NCBI GenBank assembly: GCA_001600055.1
Contig: BCIV01000003.1
Span: 935,162 to 999,161 of the forward strand
Length of the DNA stretch: 64,000 nucleotides
DNA from: Filobasidium wieringae
Taxonomy: Eukaryota > Basidiomycota > Tremellomycetes > Filobasidiales > Filobasidiaceae
Direction: 5' to 3'
Shown: positions 1-15,706 of the stretch, piece after piece
Position numbering within the stretch: position 1 is the stretch's first letter
Layout of the letters: each line of letters starts with the position of its first letter
Program-made: the position numbers and the translations under genes
Notes under the pieces: model-generated
Told to the model about the DNA's origin: nothing
Databases searched by the model: none
What the model saw: only the letters and a program-made list of their open reading frames with translations

Positions 1-1283
1 CGACAATGGGGACACCATCCTCGTCGTTCTTCCTCAAGATCTGGTAGGTAATCTCGATCAAGAAAGAGTCGAGGACTCCCTTGTTCCACTGCAAGTTATA
101 CAGACGTCAGCAATGCTTTCGGCCTATATAGATATGCTCGCTGCTAACCTTCTCGAAGATGTCGGCGATCTCTCCAGCAGAAAGTCCCAATCCTCGGGTA
201 AGGATATCGTAGGCCTCAGCGATCAACTGCATGTCACCGTATTCGATACCGTTGTGGACCATCTTGACGTAGTGACCGGAGCCGGATTCACCGACCCAGT
301 CACAACAAGGCTCACCGAAGGCCTGGGCGGCGGTCTTCTCTGTGAAGCGCCGAACATTGAATTATAAGTATGCGCATTTGAAAAGCACGCAAACCAAGTC
401 CGACTTACGGAAGATGTCCTTGATGTGAGGCCAAGCGGCGGGGTTTCCACCGGGCATCAAGGAAGGTCCGTACCTGGCACCCTCCTCTCCTCCAGAAACA
501 CCGGATCCAACAAACAACAATCCCTTCTTCTCCAACTCCTCGGTCCTTCGGATAGAGTCTGGGTAGTGGGAGTTTCCTCCGTCAATGACGATGTCACCCT
601 TCTCCAAGTGAGGCTCGAGCTGAGAGATGAAGTTGTCGACGGCGGGACCGGCCTTGACGAGGAGGACGATCTTTCGGGGAGTCTTCAAGTTGGCACAAAG
701 CTCCTCAACGGAGTGAGCACCGATGACGTTCTTGCCTAGAGAGCGGTAATGAGCATGTCAGCTCAAGTTGATCCGATCAAGTACATGTGCCCAAGCTCAC
801 CCTTAGCCTCGTTCTCCAAGAAGTGGTCGACCTTGGAGGTGGTTCGGTTGTAGGCACAAACCTTGAAACCCTTGTCAGCCATGTTAAGGATCACTATCGG
901 CAGAGAGCGCCAATGAGTATCTTCCCAACCGTCATCGCAGGGAAAACCGACGTACAGTTCTGACCCATGACGGCCAAACCAATCAAACCGATATCAGCTC
1001 TAAGGGAAAAGGCGGACAGTCAGTATTCAAGAACATGAAACGTGTTTGACAATCATCCAAGCAGGTGTCATTAACGGTTTGTAGTGTCATGATAGATTTC
1101 CTGCAACTGAATCGTTTGCGTTTGCACACGTATCTGCGTCTGCAGGTCCAAGGGGTTCGACTCCATGTCGATTGCTTGTTCTCAAAGACCAACCGAACAA
1201 TCGACCTGTTCATCCGCGTTTCCGCCCGAAACGTTCTTTCCACCAGCGAACGATCAGAAGGGTGTGACTCACTTGTCAGACAT
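1..1283 (-). CDS. GND1: 6-phosphogluconate dehydrogenase, decarboxylating (partial, 3' end outside window)
   Basis: Cytosolic enzyme of the oxidative pentose phosphate pathway that turns 6-phosphogluconate and NADP+ into ribulose 5-phosphate, CO2 and NADPH. The start codon is at 1283. A tiny first exon (MSD plus two bases) splices across about 270 bp to a second exon whose frame gives [13 protein letters not shown], the Rossmann nucleotide-binding N-terminus. Later exons read [29 protein letters not shown], the substrate-binding stretch [19 protein letters not shown], and [17 protein letters not shown] with the catalytic lysine region. Introns lie near 1000-1270, 900-950, 735-800, 345-410 and 90-150. 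The frame runs off the left edge after the reading [13 protein letters not shown], so roughly the last 40 percent, including the KGTGKW signature, is not in the window. Family membership is certain; exact exon ends are read by eye. Confidence 0.95.
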
Positions 1284-2812
1284 TTTATTGAAGTTTAGGA
1301 TGAGAGTTGTTTTAGAGAGAGAGGGAGAAGATAGTCTTTGATACAAAGATGGACGAGGAACGAGCAAAGTACAACTGCGGAAGTGGATGATGCTGATGAT
1401 TATCAAGGTCAAGGTGCGAGGCTGACGTCTGTGATTGGGGAAGCGAGCGGTCACAATGCGCGTGAGAAAGCCGAATCCACTCGTCTGTGTTCTCTCGAGA
1501 TGCGCTGTCACCTCCACTTTTCCACAGAAACGTCACGTCACCGGTCCGGTCAGCCATAACTACCACCGGCATAAAGCCGGAGCGAAAAGTGCATACCAAA
1601 AACGGCCCACATGCGTTTTATCGGTCGGTCCGAAGTTGCCGACTGCCTGCGCAGGGTTTCGATGGATGGACCGTCTTCCGACATTTCGAATCTTTTTCTT
1701 CGAGGTTTCTGCATAGTGGGTTGATTTGGTTTACAGGGGTGTGTCGAGACGAGAGAAGGGGTTTCCTCGCTGCTGCTGCTCATGAGCGTACTGGCTAGAT
1801 ATGTTTCTCGCTTGGTGCTTCGATTCCTCCGCGCTCGGTCTCTAATCATTTGATGTTCACTTGTACTCTCTTACCTCTGCTCTTGTTCAATGAGAATAAA
1901 CTGTTCATCACTCCAGGCTCTTTCACCAGCCGCGCATTCTTGATTTGCGGTCCTCAAGGACGGTAATATTGAATAACGAACACAGTATAATCCTAACCAG
2001 TGAAATGGAACGCTTCTTCAGGTGCAGAGTACGTTTGGAAGGCTTTTTGTAGAGTAGGACCAGGAAGCTTGTAAATCTCGACGGAAAGACTCCATGATTC
2101 GGATGGAAAAATGCACATCGACCTCAAGTGATGAAATAGAGAAAGGGCAGGTCACGACGAGTCGATAGTCTTAGGCTCTGGTCGTACAGCAGATGATACA
2201 ACTGAGCGTCTGAAAAGGACCTCTGGACGACCCGTCCGATACTTTCTCTTCCCTCAGGGTAAGGACTCTCCGTGACCTACCCGAATGGTTAACCGGATTA
2301 TCGAGCGAGAGAGCAAGAAACGATGAAACGCTGGTCAGTTCCTATTCTCCCGCTTTTCGCGCGAGCTTGGCTGGATTGTGGATGACGAATCAGCTGGAAA
2401 GTGAGCGTTCCTTGCTCTCGAATAAGTTTAGACAAGCAGACTGGGCTATCATCTAACTTGGCATGCAGGTTCTTTTGGTACCAAAACCTATCGAGGCATG
2501 AACTAAGGGTTGATGTCGAGTCTCATCCCGCATTGATCGACTTCATCGCCTTAGCCACTGACCTCATCCATAGATGTTCATCGACGAGAGAGCGCGGACT
2601 TTGCGCTTACCACCTCAACGCGTTGAATGAACGCGCTTCTACGCGTTTGATTGCATTTCGATCTGGGAATTGTTCAGGTTCAGCCATCACTCGCCCGTTA
2701 TTGTTGTCATCATCCTGTCTCCTGGTGCTCAGAGCTACCTCATCTTGAACAATCACGGCGACATATACCTTTTGAAATCTTAGGCAACCACTCGGACGTC
2801 GTTTGGCGAACG
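1284..2812. other. Intergenic region between divergent GND1 and GATA-factor genes
   Basis: About 1.5 kb separates the two start codons and must hold both promoters and leaders. The stretch just upstream of GND1 (1305-1335) is purine-rich on the plus strand (GAGAGAGAGGGAGAAG), a likely leader or promoter tract. Small open frames exist on both strands, for example a 99-codon minus frame at 1550-1849, but none has a recognisable motif or convincing splice structure. Long leaders are common upstream of fungal transcription factors. Confidence 0.5.
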
Positions 2813-5800
2813 ATGAAGCGTCGAAGAGCGGGACCTCAAACCCCACTCTTGACGGGTAAAATCCATAAACTACCAGGCAAGCTGATCCCTTCCAGCTCTC
2901 CGATCTTCGCATCATTTGAAACTGATCGCCTTGCTTCGACGCCTTCCAGTCAGAGTCTACTACAACCTACCCGATTCTGCTTTCTCTTATACAACCATTC
3001 TACCTACCTTACAAGACGTTTTCATCCATCGTCAGCCCCGGCTAGTCAGAGGGAACTCTGGTTCGATCAGGGATGCCCGAGCAAGTTCAGTCAGCATTGG
3101 GAAGAGGAGAAGAATAATCAGGCAAAACGGACAGGGGGAAGATGAAGGGGAAGAATTGGTGGAGGAAGATGAGGATGAGGATGACGAGGATCAAGTATAT
3201 ATGGGAAGTGTCAGTTTAAGAGCAGTCGTCAGAGCTATCGGACAGGCAAGGTCAGTCAAGCTATCGCGTTTAGCATGGAAATCTCGCCTCTATCTAACCC
3301 ATCCCTTGATCATATCCGACTCTCAGCCCTGAAATAATCCCATCTACATCCAAGTTGGATACATCCTTATACCTTCCTGTTCTGGTGCATCCTCAATCGC
3401 AGGCTCAAACTCAATCCCAACCGAACTCGCAACAGAAAAGACCGCCCCATTTCTCCTCCGAATACCCATCCGATCCTCCTATTCCTTCTTCACCTCATCC
3501 CACGCAAAGTCCCTTAACCCTTCTCCCCCCTGCTCCTCAGTTCCACGCTCAAAATACTCCACCGGGTCCACCTACCCCTTCTCTTTCCGGTGGTACGCCA
3601 AGATCCGTTCCGCACGAAGGAAAAGGCTTGTTTTCGCTAGTACATTCCGAACCCCCGCCCGGCAAGACGCTAGGAAAGGGGTTCGTAAGGCTTTATACGG
3701 ATGGACAGTTGGATCTGGATTCGTTCCCCCCGGAAGCTGATGAGGATGACGTCGGTGGGGAGAATGATGATGAAGGAGGATTGGAGGCACTGGTTAGGCA
3801 AGCCATGAGAGATGAGAAGAAGGGCAAGGGCGAGCGATTCGTTCTCGAGCTGAATATCTTGCTGAAGACTGTACCGGGGAAGATCTCAGGGGCGATTGAA
3901 CCAGGTGTGGTAGGTGGAAAGGCTTTGGTAGGGGAAGGAGCCGAGAAAACGGATAGTCCTGGCTTGAAGAACGTTATCAGACCTGTCAGAGGATTACCAA
4001 GTGGTCTCAATTCAAATGGCGCAAAGTCCAGCTCTTCCAAACATTTTGTCGCGCCTGCACCTCGGACGACCTCCCTTCCTACCAACGTAGGAAGTAAGGC
4101 AAACGGACCGGTTGTCACCCCACCTTCTTCCAAGCTTGTCACAACGACTACAGCCAGTAGCGCTGCCCCACTCCCACCTTCCTCCTCTGGAACGCTCATC
4201 GCAGATGTTCTAAGAACGCCTAGACAAGACAAAACCAACTCGAATCCACCCCCTAAATCTTCCCCTGCAACTCATATGGCCCTCGCTAGATCCGTGCTGC
4301 GAAATCCCACCTCTCATACCCTGGATCTTGCTCAAAAGCTTGTAGGCAAGGAAGCGTTTGCTCAGATCTTGGCGGAGATGGGGGTACAGATCGCTGCCAG
4401 TGAGACAGGGTTGAGAGTGGATAGCATTCATGATGATGCGATCGGTTCCAAAGCGGGAAATGCGGTGGCTTCTGGTTCGAAGAACGTTATAACGGCAAAG
4501 ACCGCGGCTCAAGCAAGTACTGTACCTGTGGCAGCAAAGGGAAGGGAGAGGACGGGTTCAGCTATATCCACCGTGCCAGTCCGGGGTAAAGGTAAACAAC
4601 CTGTTTCGGCCCCTTCCGTACCTCCCCCAGCTCAGGCACCTGGCGCTACCAATGTCCCTGCGACCAAACAGAACTCGGCCCCTATGATCATCAGGCCAGT
4701 CTGTAAGAACTGCGGGACGACTGAAACGCCTAGATGGAGGGTCAAGACACTAGCAGACGGGAAGGAGAGACGAGTCTGTGATGCATGCGGGATCTATTTC
4801 AACAAGACTAAACAGATGAGACCTAAAGAGTTGTGGTCACCGCAGGCAAAGAGGATCCCTCTAGAGGAAATCGCACAACATGAAGCGGCTGCTGCCAGGG
4901 CAGCTGCAGCGAAACAGGCTGCATCTCTTGGTGTCAAAGCACCAACCGCCTCCGTAGCCCAGCAGCCAAAATCTCAACCACAATCACCACAGATCAGCCG
5001 ACCAATGGAACAGCCTACAAAACCGCTTGAGGTAACTTTTGCAGGAGTCCCACGATCGCCAATCAGACAAGCTAGAGTCGTGTCTGACTCGGTATTTACG
5101 ACTCCGAGAAGATCGACTCGACTTAGCCAAGGCGGATCGAACCGGAACCCCGGTGTGCATAACGAAGAAGTGAACGCGAGTCCGAAACTCAGACGAACTC
5201 CACGGAGGATGGCAGCTGCTGCCGCAGCCAGTAAAGTCAAGGCTACTTTTGAAACCACTGCCCCGACCAGTCGAAACAATAAGCAAGCCGTCAACCTTGA
5301 CAGGATGGCAGATGCCAAACAACTTCAAGATAAACCAGGCTCGGATTCAGGCAGATCTCCTTCACGAGATAGATCACTCACCCCTCCGCCAGTATCAGAG
5401 GCGGCGAGTCGTCACAACGAATCTTCACTATGGTTGGAAAGCGATTTCCTGGAGCTCAGTAACGGTACCCTTATGCAGCAATTCACGGCAATCGCTGGAT
5501 CGACGACCTCTGTCCCAATCGATCCTAGCGCTAGCACAAGCGATGCAGATCAGATGGACTTCGACCTAAGCGCTTTTATCGATATCACGGAAAACAATAC
5601 TACAACAGCCGACGACCAGCCTAAATTTACCCAAAATGAGCTCGATCTCTTACTGGCGTTGTCTCAGACTGAGGAGATGATGAATCTTGACGGATCTTCA
5701 GCTACGCAAAGCTTGCCAGGCTCCGCTTCCCATCTACAGTTCCAGAATCTGGATTGGGATGCCTCCAGTCCTTGGTCTATACCAACACCAACGGGTGCCA

Positions 5801-5874
5801 GCGCGATCCCTAGCAGTTGGTTCACCGGACCCCTCAGCACAAACGTAACTGTTGGATCTGGACAACAGTCTTAA
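2813..5874 (+). CDS. GATA-type zinc finger transcription factor
   Basis: Predicted nuclear DNA-binding regulator of 963 residues. Proposed exons are 2813-2855, 2950-3250 and 3327-5874; each junction has GT-AG ends and keeps frame. The single GATA finger (about residues 574-602) reads CKNCGTTETPRWR then CDACGIYFNKTKQMRP. The family core TTxTPxWR is present, but the loop between cysteine pairs is 21 residues, against the usual 17-18. Exon 2 encodes a conserved-looking YYNLPDSAF segment and a run of acidic residues. The rest is low-complexity Ser/Pro/Thr/Gln, with a polyalanine helix-like patch just after the finger and an acidic C-terminus that could activate transcription. The first exon (MKRRRAGPQTPLLT) is inferred only from splice fit. 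Which Cryptococcus GATA factor it matches cannot be told from the sequence alone. Confidence 0.85.
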
Positions 5875-6058
5875 TCTAGGCACCTGCGTTCAAACAGCTT
5901 GATCCCACACCGAATGCTCTTGAAGTCTCGCCGCACGATTCGATCTAATCAACACAATGTTGCTACTCTAGACCATGTATTCATAGCCTGTATCCCCACT
6001 TGACTAATGCTAAAATTTATGATGTACAACCGATGTTCGAACGTCTACCAGAAACCGC

Positions 6059-8977
<2,919 letters not shown>

Positions 8978-9310
8978 GAGTATTGGACAGATCTGGGTTT
9001 TAATATGATTGCTGGGAATCCAGCTGTGATTGATTAGACTAGACGAAATTCAAGGAATAACATATATCGATCGCCTCTCACTTAGAGGCCTTAGAGGATA
9101 TTGAACGACTTGTACTTTGTGCGCTTACGGAATTCACCATGATGATGCGCTTTTTATTGGTATTCGATTGTTGATTGCGTGTTTGTTTACGAAGTGGGTA
9201 GATAGGCATCGCGGCATCGTAACATCATCAAGCACCAATGGTTTGTACTACAGAATCAGTAGATCCCTTGGGTTTTCACTCAACACAGTCGAGTTTGATG
9301 GAAGGAAAGA
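8978..9310. other. Divergent promoter region, PRP43 / APC2
   Basis: A 333-bp gap between two divergent start codons, presumably a shared bidirectional promoter. No RNA gene or repeat was recognised in it. Confidence 0.5.
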
Positions 9311-12300
9311 ATGCTGCCTATACCAACTGGACTTTCGCTGGCTTCGCTCTATGCGGAGAACGAGGATGAGGACGACCTAGACACGTCTAACACTCCCCGA
9401 CCTGAAGCGCCTGAGATTGCTCCGGTCAGATGGGCCATCCCGGACTATAGCAAAGTCACAATCCACGAGATGAGAGATGAACTGATGTTGGGCCGTGTAA
9501 GTTCGGTCTTAGCGATCTATCATACGGGCAAAGTGCTTAGCTTAGAACTGTCGTTTTCAGGCCTGGAACGAAGTAACGGCGTACATATCGCCAAAGAACA
9601 TCGATATAAACCTTTCTAAGCCAGGTAGCATTATACTATATCGAGGTGTCAAATTTCGAGCGCTAGACTGACATATTTTGTGGATTTTCTAGCGACAAGC
9701 TCCCAGAACATGGCTCTATTAGCTTTAATCAAGTCGTCGCATGATGTCCCATCCATTCTGGTCAGCGATTTTTTGTGTGAGCCATTACTGTAGTATCGAC
9801 AAATCCCACTTTGAAACTGAAACTGCAATAATCAGCCGAAGTGACCAGATCATTCAACTGGATCGAAGCGGATATTAGGCGATGTGGGCAGCAGATGGAA
9901 GTTAGTCATCTCCCGTTGGGAGTGTTTATTTCCTGTTGCTGATTTCCACGAGCAACCTTCAGGCAGCCACGCTTTCCAAAAACCCTGAAGCAAGGATAAT
10001 CGAGATAATGAACATGTTGTTTGATAAGCTATATCGCTGGGAAAAGGAATGGGGCAACGGGATGCGGTGGATTGATACCCAGTAAGGTTTCCCTATGCGA
10101 TTCTTTAAGATCTGTGATTACAACCACCAATATTATAGCTTTAAACCACCTCTTAACTCATATAAGCAATATGCATATAGTCAGTTTCAACCGCACTTCT
10201 TGGCCCTCCTTCATCATGCTCTTCCTTCCTCCACATTCCATACCCACCTCAGAACATATTTCCGTTCTTCCCTACCTGCTTTAAGGCCACCTCGTTCTCC
10301 CTGGAAATCGGAATTCAAACTTCCAAATCGCTTTTTATTCAAAATCGGGATCTTACCTCGATACTCTTCAGTCCTCAGTGATTTAGCTTACGAGCAATTA
10401 CAAAAGGTCGTCCGGAAGGAATGGAATGACATTCCCCCTCCAGCGAGACTGAAGGCGCCGGGAAAGGACGGGATCTTAAGGGGCGACGAAGACGATATGG
10501 ACGAAGAAGAAGAGATTATGAACAGCCGGGAGGAAGGGGCTAGTCTCCATCAGCCGCGGACGGTATTGGACGATTTGAGGAAGGTGGTCAAGAGGGATGT
10601 CTTGAGTTGGTTATTTGGGTTCTTGGAAGGTGAGTACACCGGAGAAGTCACAGGATAGCTTCAACCGCCTGATCGAGAGATAACAGCCGGAGGCCAAGAT
10701 GACAAGCACCGAAGAGCGAATATATCCACCCGGATGGAACATAAACTACAAAGTGATCTGTATGACTATAGGTATGTGACATGAGCGATGCAACGACCTT
10801 GAAACTGGAGAAGCAGCAATCGCTTATCACAGCTGAATGATAGGTGCCAGGGTATGTTCGAGATGATCATTGATTATCCCGATTCGCTCGGCGGTCTACA
10901 AGATATGCAGGTGAGCCTTCACGGCTAGATCACAGGTGTATATGCTTACTTGCTAGGCATCGGGGAGGAATGTCGAGCTCTTGCCAGAACCACAAGAAGA
11001 ATGAGATTGGCTCCTATGCTGAATAAAGCGTAAGATTTCATGGCTACATAATACAAACTCAAAACAATTAAATCACACGAGCCACCGCAGAATCGGAGAA
11101 AGGCTCTTACATCCCGGTGTGGAAACGCAGGATGTCATCAGAGCTTACGTTCTGACAATCAAATCGCTCAAAGTAGTTGACGATTCGGGTGTACTATTGC
11201 ACTCAATTGCTCAACCCATTCGGTCTTACTTGAAGTAAGTGGCGAGCGGTCTGTGAGGATGATGTGGAGATTTGTCTGACGCCAGATTCGCTTAGATCGC
11301 GGCCTGACACAGTATCAACTATAGTTAGCATGCTTGTTGAGTCCGAGGAATTAGTGGAGGAGAACGAAGAAGTTCGAGAAATCCAAGTACGACACGATGC
11401 AGCAGAAGATTGGAGCGATCCCTTGTGGGAGCCTGAACCGATCGATGCAGCACCAGGTAAGCCATAATAAACATACATGAAGACTATTATTCGTCTAATC
11501 TCGATTCAAATTCTAGAGTTCCGAACAAAACGCGATAGTGATATCCTCAGCACATTGGTCGGCATGTACGATTCCAGAGATGTAGTCGTTACGGAGCTAC
11601 AGATGTGGTTGGCAAGGCGGTTACTGCAAGTAAAGGAATATGAGTTCCAAGCGGACGTGAGTCGTCAGGCTCGCTGTCGTTATACGAAGCTGGATTAGAT
11701 CACTAAGATCTCTCTATCTACAGTTTGCCAAAGTGGAAACGCTCAAGAAGCGGTTTGGGGACACAACCTTGCAGGTCTGCGAGATCATGATCAAGGACGT
11801 CAAGGACTCGAAACGTGTGAACGGCCAAGTTCAAAAGAAGCAGGAGGTTAGTAGATTTCGCTTGAGCACGTATCACCAGCTGACCTTTATGAGAGCAGAT
11901 ACCGATCAAACCGATCATCCTATCTCATCATTACTGGCCAAATGTCAATAGTACTTCACTGAAGCTGCCCAAAAAGATCAAGCGGTAAGAACCCGCCAGG
12001 TACTACGATGAGACGAGATGCTAATTCTATAACTATCATTCAGTATGCAAGACAAATATACGAAGGCTTTCCACAAGGTCAAGCAAGACAAGCATATCAG
12101 ATTTTTCAGCTCCTTAGGTTCTATTTCCCTCACACTTGAGTTCGAAGATCGTACGCTAGATTTAGAAGTTACGCCTCTGCAAGCTACAGTGCTAGACGCA
12201 TTTCAGAAAAGAGGTAAGGGTTGGTTTCACAATAGCTCTTTCAGCCCGACTCATGATACAGTTTTGACAGATGTCTATACTTGGCAAGAAATATCAAGGA

Positions 12301-12879
12301 GGATAGGAGTCGAGGACGAGAAAACGGTCCAGCATGCTCTCAATTTCTGGATCAATGAGAGAGTCATCAGGCGACGTGAAGATGGTAGTTACACCAGTCT
12401 AGATGGCAAAAAAGGGAGTCCTGATGAGACACCGATTCTGCGTAGGTCTCGAAACTACATCCAAGTCAAATACACTAACGCTGGTCGATATGGTAACAGT
12501 CGAAACCGGGGAGGCTTTCGAACTAGAATCGCCTGGCCAAACCCGTGCAGATATGGAGAAGCACAGTTGGACGGTAAGTCATCGTGGATTTCGCTCGAAG
12601 GCCGACCTTTCCTTACAGTTGCGTTCCCTCTGATATTTCCAGGAAATACAACGTATGTACCTGTGCAACGACCGTGTGAGAGTCAGTTATATATGTAACG
12701 TCCAATTTCTAATAGGTCTTCTCGGAAGTGGTGCAAGCTTCAATACATTCATCTTACACCGCCTCTTGTCGCGTGACCCGAACTACAAGGATACAAAGGA
12801 GAGTCTGGAGCGATTCCTAGGTGAAATGGCGCGTTCGGGTCTGGTAGAAAGCATAGCAAGCGGCTGGCGTTTGGTGTAA
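9311..12879 (+). CDS. APC2: Anaphase-promoting complex subunit 2 (cullin homologue)
   Basis: Cullin-like scaffold of the APC/C ubiquitin ligase, which binds the RING subunit Apc11 and drives degradation of cyclins and securin. Translation starts MLPIPTGLSLASLYAENED at 9311. The diagnostic cullin-homology part reads FRTKRDSDILSTLVGMYDS, VVVTELQMWLARRLL and then VETLKKRFGDTTLQVCEIMI followed by KDVKDSKRVNGQVQKK, the Apc2 version of the cullin core. After it come LGSISLTLEFEDRTLDLEVT and a winged-helix segment (TWQEISRRIGVEDEKTVQ). The end, LERFLGEMARSGLVES then GWRLV, matches the C-terminal winged helix of Apc2. At least ten short introns interrupt the frame, so internal boundaries are approximate. 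Its 3' end faces the convergent PEX3 gene 160 bp away. Confidence 0.9.
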
Positions 12880-13039
12880 AGTAAATCTCATTCAGCCTCA
12901 AGCCACAATGTACCGTTAACCGAGAACCTAGTGAGGCCAGTCCAGAATGCCGATCAATTATGACATGCAGCGACAAGAACATACGTATAGTATAGTACAA
13001 ACAAATTACGACAATCCTGAACCCCAAACCCCTCCTTTC

Positions 13040-15409
13040 TTAATGACCGGCTTCTAAACCGTTCCCTAAATCTCCGTAGATAAGTGCGGCAAAGCCTTCC
13101 AGCTCAGGCAAGCCCATCATTCGCTGATAATCGTTAATATAGTCAGATTATCCGTTTTCGATTGGCATATACGAGGAAAACTAACCTCGATCGCTTCGTC
13201 CGGAACCTTTGCCCAAACATCCCGCGACCAATTGGTCAAGAAGGGTAAACACTCAACGAGACGTTTGCCTTTCATCGATTCTACTGCGGCCTGCTCATGG
13301 CGAGCGAAACTTTCGAGGGGATCCAGCAAGACAACCTCTTCATATACTTGAGATGCTAATCGATCTAGAACCACAGTTTGCATTCGAGCCACGCAAAGTG
13401 AGAAAACCAGGTCGAAGTCGGGGGAAGCGATGTGCGATGCAGATTGATTCAAGAGATCTGATAGCGGTGAAACGTAAGGGGGTTCAGGAATAGGACATTC
13501 TTCCGTAAGGCCATGCTTCTGCAGAAGTTCCGTGAACCTCGATGCATCTGCAGGGGGATACAAAACGTCGTGAAAGCTATCGCAATCGACAGCGTATAAG
13601 CGAAGAGTAGTTCAGCTGGCCGAGCGAAGAACATACCTGAACAAGTCCTTTCCACTCGAAGGTGTAGTCAAAGCCCGATTGATATGCGCTTTTACAGAAT
13701 CCAATTTTTCTAACCAGTCCTGAACCGTCAATTCCTTCTTCAGAGAGATACTATGAGGTCAAACGATTAAGACTTGGTACTTTGGTGTAGAGCGATAACC
13801 CGATACTTACGGCTTGAAAACTTTCCCAACTGCGGCCTCGACTTGTTCTTGTAACTCTTTCCATCCGACGTGTAAAAGCCACCAACTGGTACAAAGGAAC
13901 GCTCTCTCCGTATCTTCATCGATTCGGGCATGCAGAGGTAATGGCATGTCGACCGCTCGAGTTTTTCCCTTGTCTTTCGTGCCCGATCCAAGCAGGTATG
14001 ATGCAGTAGCCGTGCCTGCAGACCAAACGCCAGAAGCTATCGTTCCTGACCAACTTTTGCTTCCCTTATCACTATGAGTATCGAATTCTTCTAAACCCAT
14101 AGATTCTAGTGAAAAATAGTTCAAAGGGTTCAAAGACAAAAGTCCACCCATTTTGGCCGTCGAGCTCTCCCTTGTTCCGTTATTCAAAGAAGCCAAAGTC
14201 TGAAGATGATGTAACCTCGCCAACAAAGTCAATTGAGAAGTGGTGTGTAGTGTCAAGAGAGGAACGAGATAGACAGCCATGATTGTCCGTGTAATAGCTG
14301 CGTCCTTCAAAATCAGCTTTGTTCCTTCCTTCTATCTGAAATTACGGCAGGCTTACCTTGGGTTTTTATTTCTCCCCATAGTTGAGCCTTAGTCTTGACA
14401 GGTACTGACGGAGTCATTAGGGCATGATTAATTTCGTCCTGGGTCCCCTCGGCGGCTTGACCCGGATGTTCCTCCGGAACATGCGCTTTGACGACCTCAG
14501 CATAGGTCGAACCCCCAACTAATCCGGTCCTTTCTCCTTCCTCTTCCTCTGCATCCCTCAACCTCCGCCCACTTCTTCTCGGGCTCCGACTTGGGCTTCT
14601 GAGATACCTCGATTCTGGTGATTGAGGTAGATCGGGCCCAGATCCTCTTCCCGGTGAACTAGACGCCAAAGATGATTCGGTTATATTCGACATGGATGTC
14701 GACATATCTGTCTCCACGTCGGATTGAAGATTGTAAGGTTGAGGAGCAGGAGAAGCGAGGAGTGTGGGATCCTGGGATTGAGTGTTTATTTCAGAATGCC
14801 TGAATCCGCTCGAACTTGATTGAGATGACCCTCCGGGTTGAGAAGCAACAAATTCGCTGGCCCAACTAGCTCCAATTCCTTGACTATTAGAACCGTAGTT
14901 ACCCACAGGATTGAAGTGGTCTGGCCTGATACTAGCCGGAGGTTCCGCTTGAGAATCGCTATCATGAGTTACGCTCGAAGCTAGACTAGGCGTTTCTCCT
15001 TCCGACGAGGAAACTAGGTTATTAAATTTGCCTTTACTTGCTAAGTTCTGTAGTTCTTCTGTCAGGGCTTCTACCTTGATTTCTTCTAGGATCTGAGTCG
15101 ATAAAGTTGGCAGCAATGCATAGACAGTGAAGGTGATGTTTGAGATAGTTGAGGTGAAGTGTTGTTTTATCCTAAAGCCGTTATATAGTCCGTCTTAGCG
15201 AAAGTGATCAGACGATCAGAACATGGTGCACTAGCCGAGACTCACCGTTCTGTCTTTTCTCTTTCTTTCACCAAGCGTATCCTGGCTTCCCTCATCTTCA
15301 TCCCTAGATACCCAAACACGACCCATGCTGTTACGCCTAGTCCTAATACGAGAGAGAGTCTATGAAACGTCCGTGACAGCCTCGATCTGGTATGAGGGGG
15401 TATTGACAT
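13040..15409 (-). CDS. PEX3: Peroxisomal biogenesis factor 3 (Pex3)
   Basis: Integral peroxisomal membrane protein that docks Pex19 and inserts other peroxisomal membrane proteins. The start at 15409 gives MSIPPHTRSRLSR, then one membrane span (LSLVLGLGVTAWVVFGYLG) and the basic MKMREARIRLVKEREK, the usual Pex3 layout. Exon 2 contains TVYALLPTLSTQILEE, the conserved cytosolic start. KTKAQLWGEIK and a hydrophobic LVPLLTLHTTSQLTLLARL helix also match the family. Between them lies an unusually long Ser/Pro/Arg-rich insertion of nearly 200 residues (encoded about 14400-15020). The C-terminus is PELEGFAALIYGDLGNGL. The plus-strand neighbour encoding an LYR protein starts about 300 bp away, divergently. 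The family call is strong; a few intron ends in 13060-13810 are uncertain. Confidence 0.88.
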
Positions 15410-15706
15410 TGTGTTGCGAAGATGAATCTGGTTTTATATATCAACCGTAGTACGATACAATTTCAATCAAAGGCTGGAGATCTGGAGACGAGTAGGTGAC
15501 TCTGAAGTTCCGGTTACTTCAACGAGCGAGCCTGACATCTTGTGGAAGTCGTCATACTACACTCTAGTCTCGAACGAGCGATCGATCGTCCAGGACTGAA
15601 CTCTCCCAGTTGACACTCTAACACCAATAAAGCTTCGAGTCTTCGTTTACCTCACACATCCACCCACATTTCCAGCGAAAAGATAATCAGAGACTTCACA
15701 TCAAAG

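Noticed and set aside
1151..1165. tRNA B-box-like GGTTCGACTCC inside the first GND1 intron
   Set aside because: No matching A box upstream and the flanking bases do not pair as a T arm or acceptor stem, so no tRNA can be drawn.
1550..1849. 99-codon minus-strand frame in the GND1/GATA intergenic region
   Set aside because: Lacks motif and upstream signals; could be a chance frame in a long promoter.
3693..4238. 181-codon minus-strand frame inside the GATA factor
   Set aside because: Antisense to a supported coding exon, composition mirrors the Ser/Pro-rich sense protein, and no motif is present.
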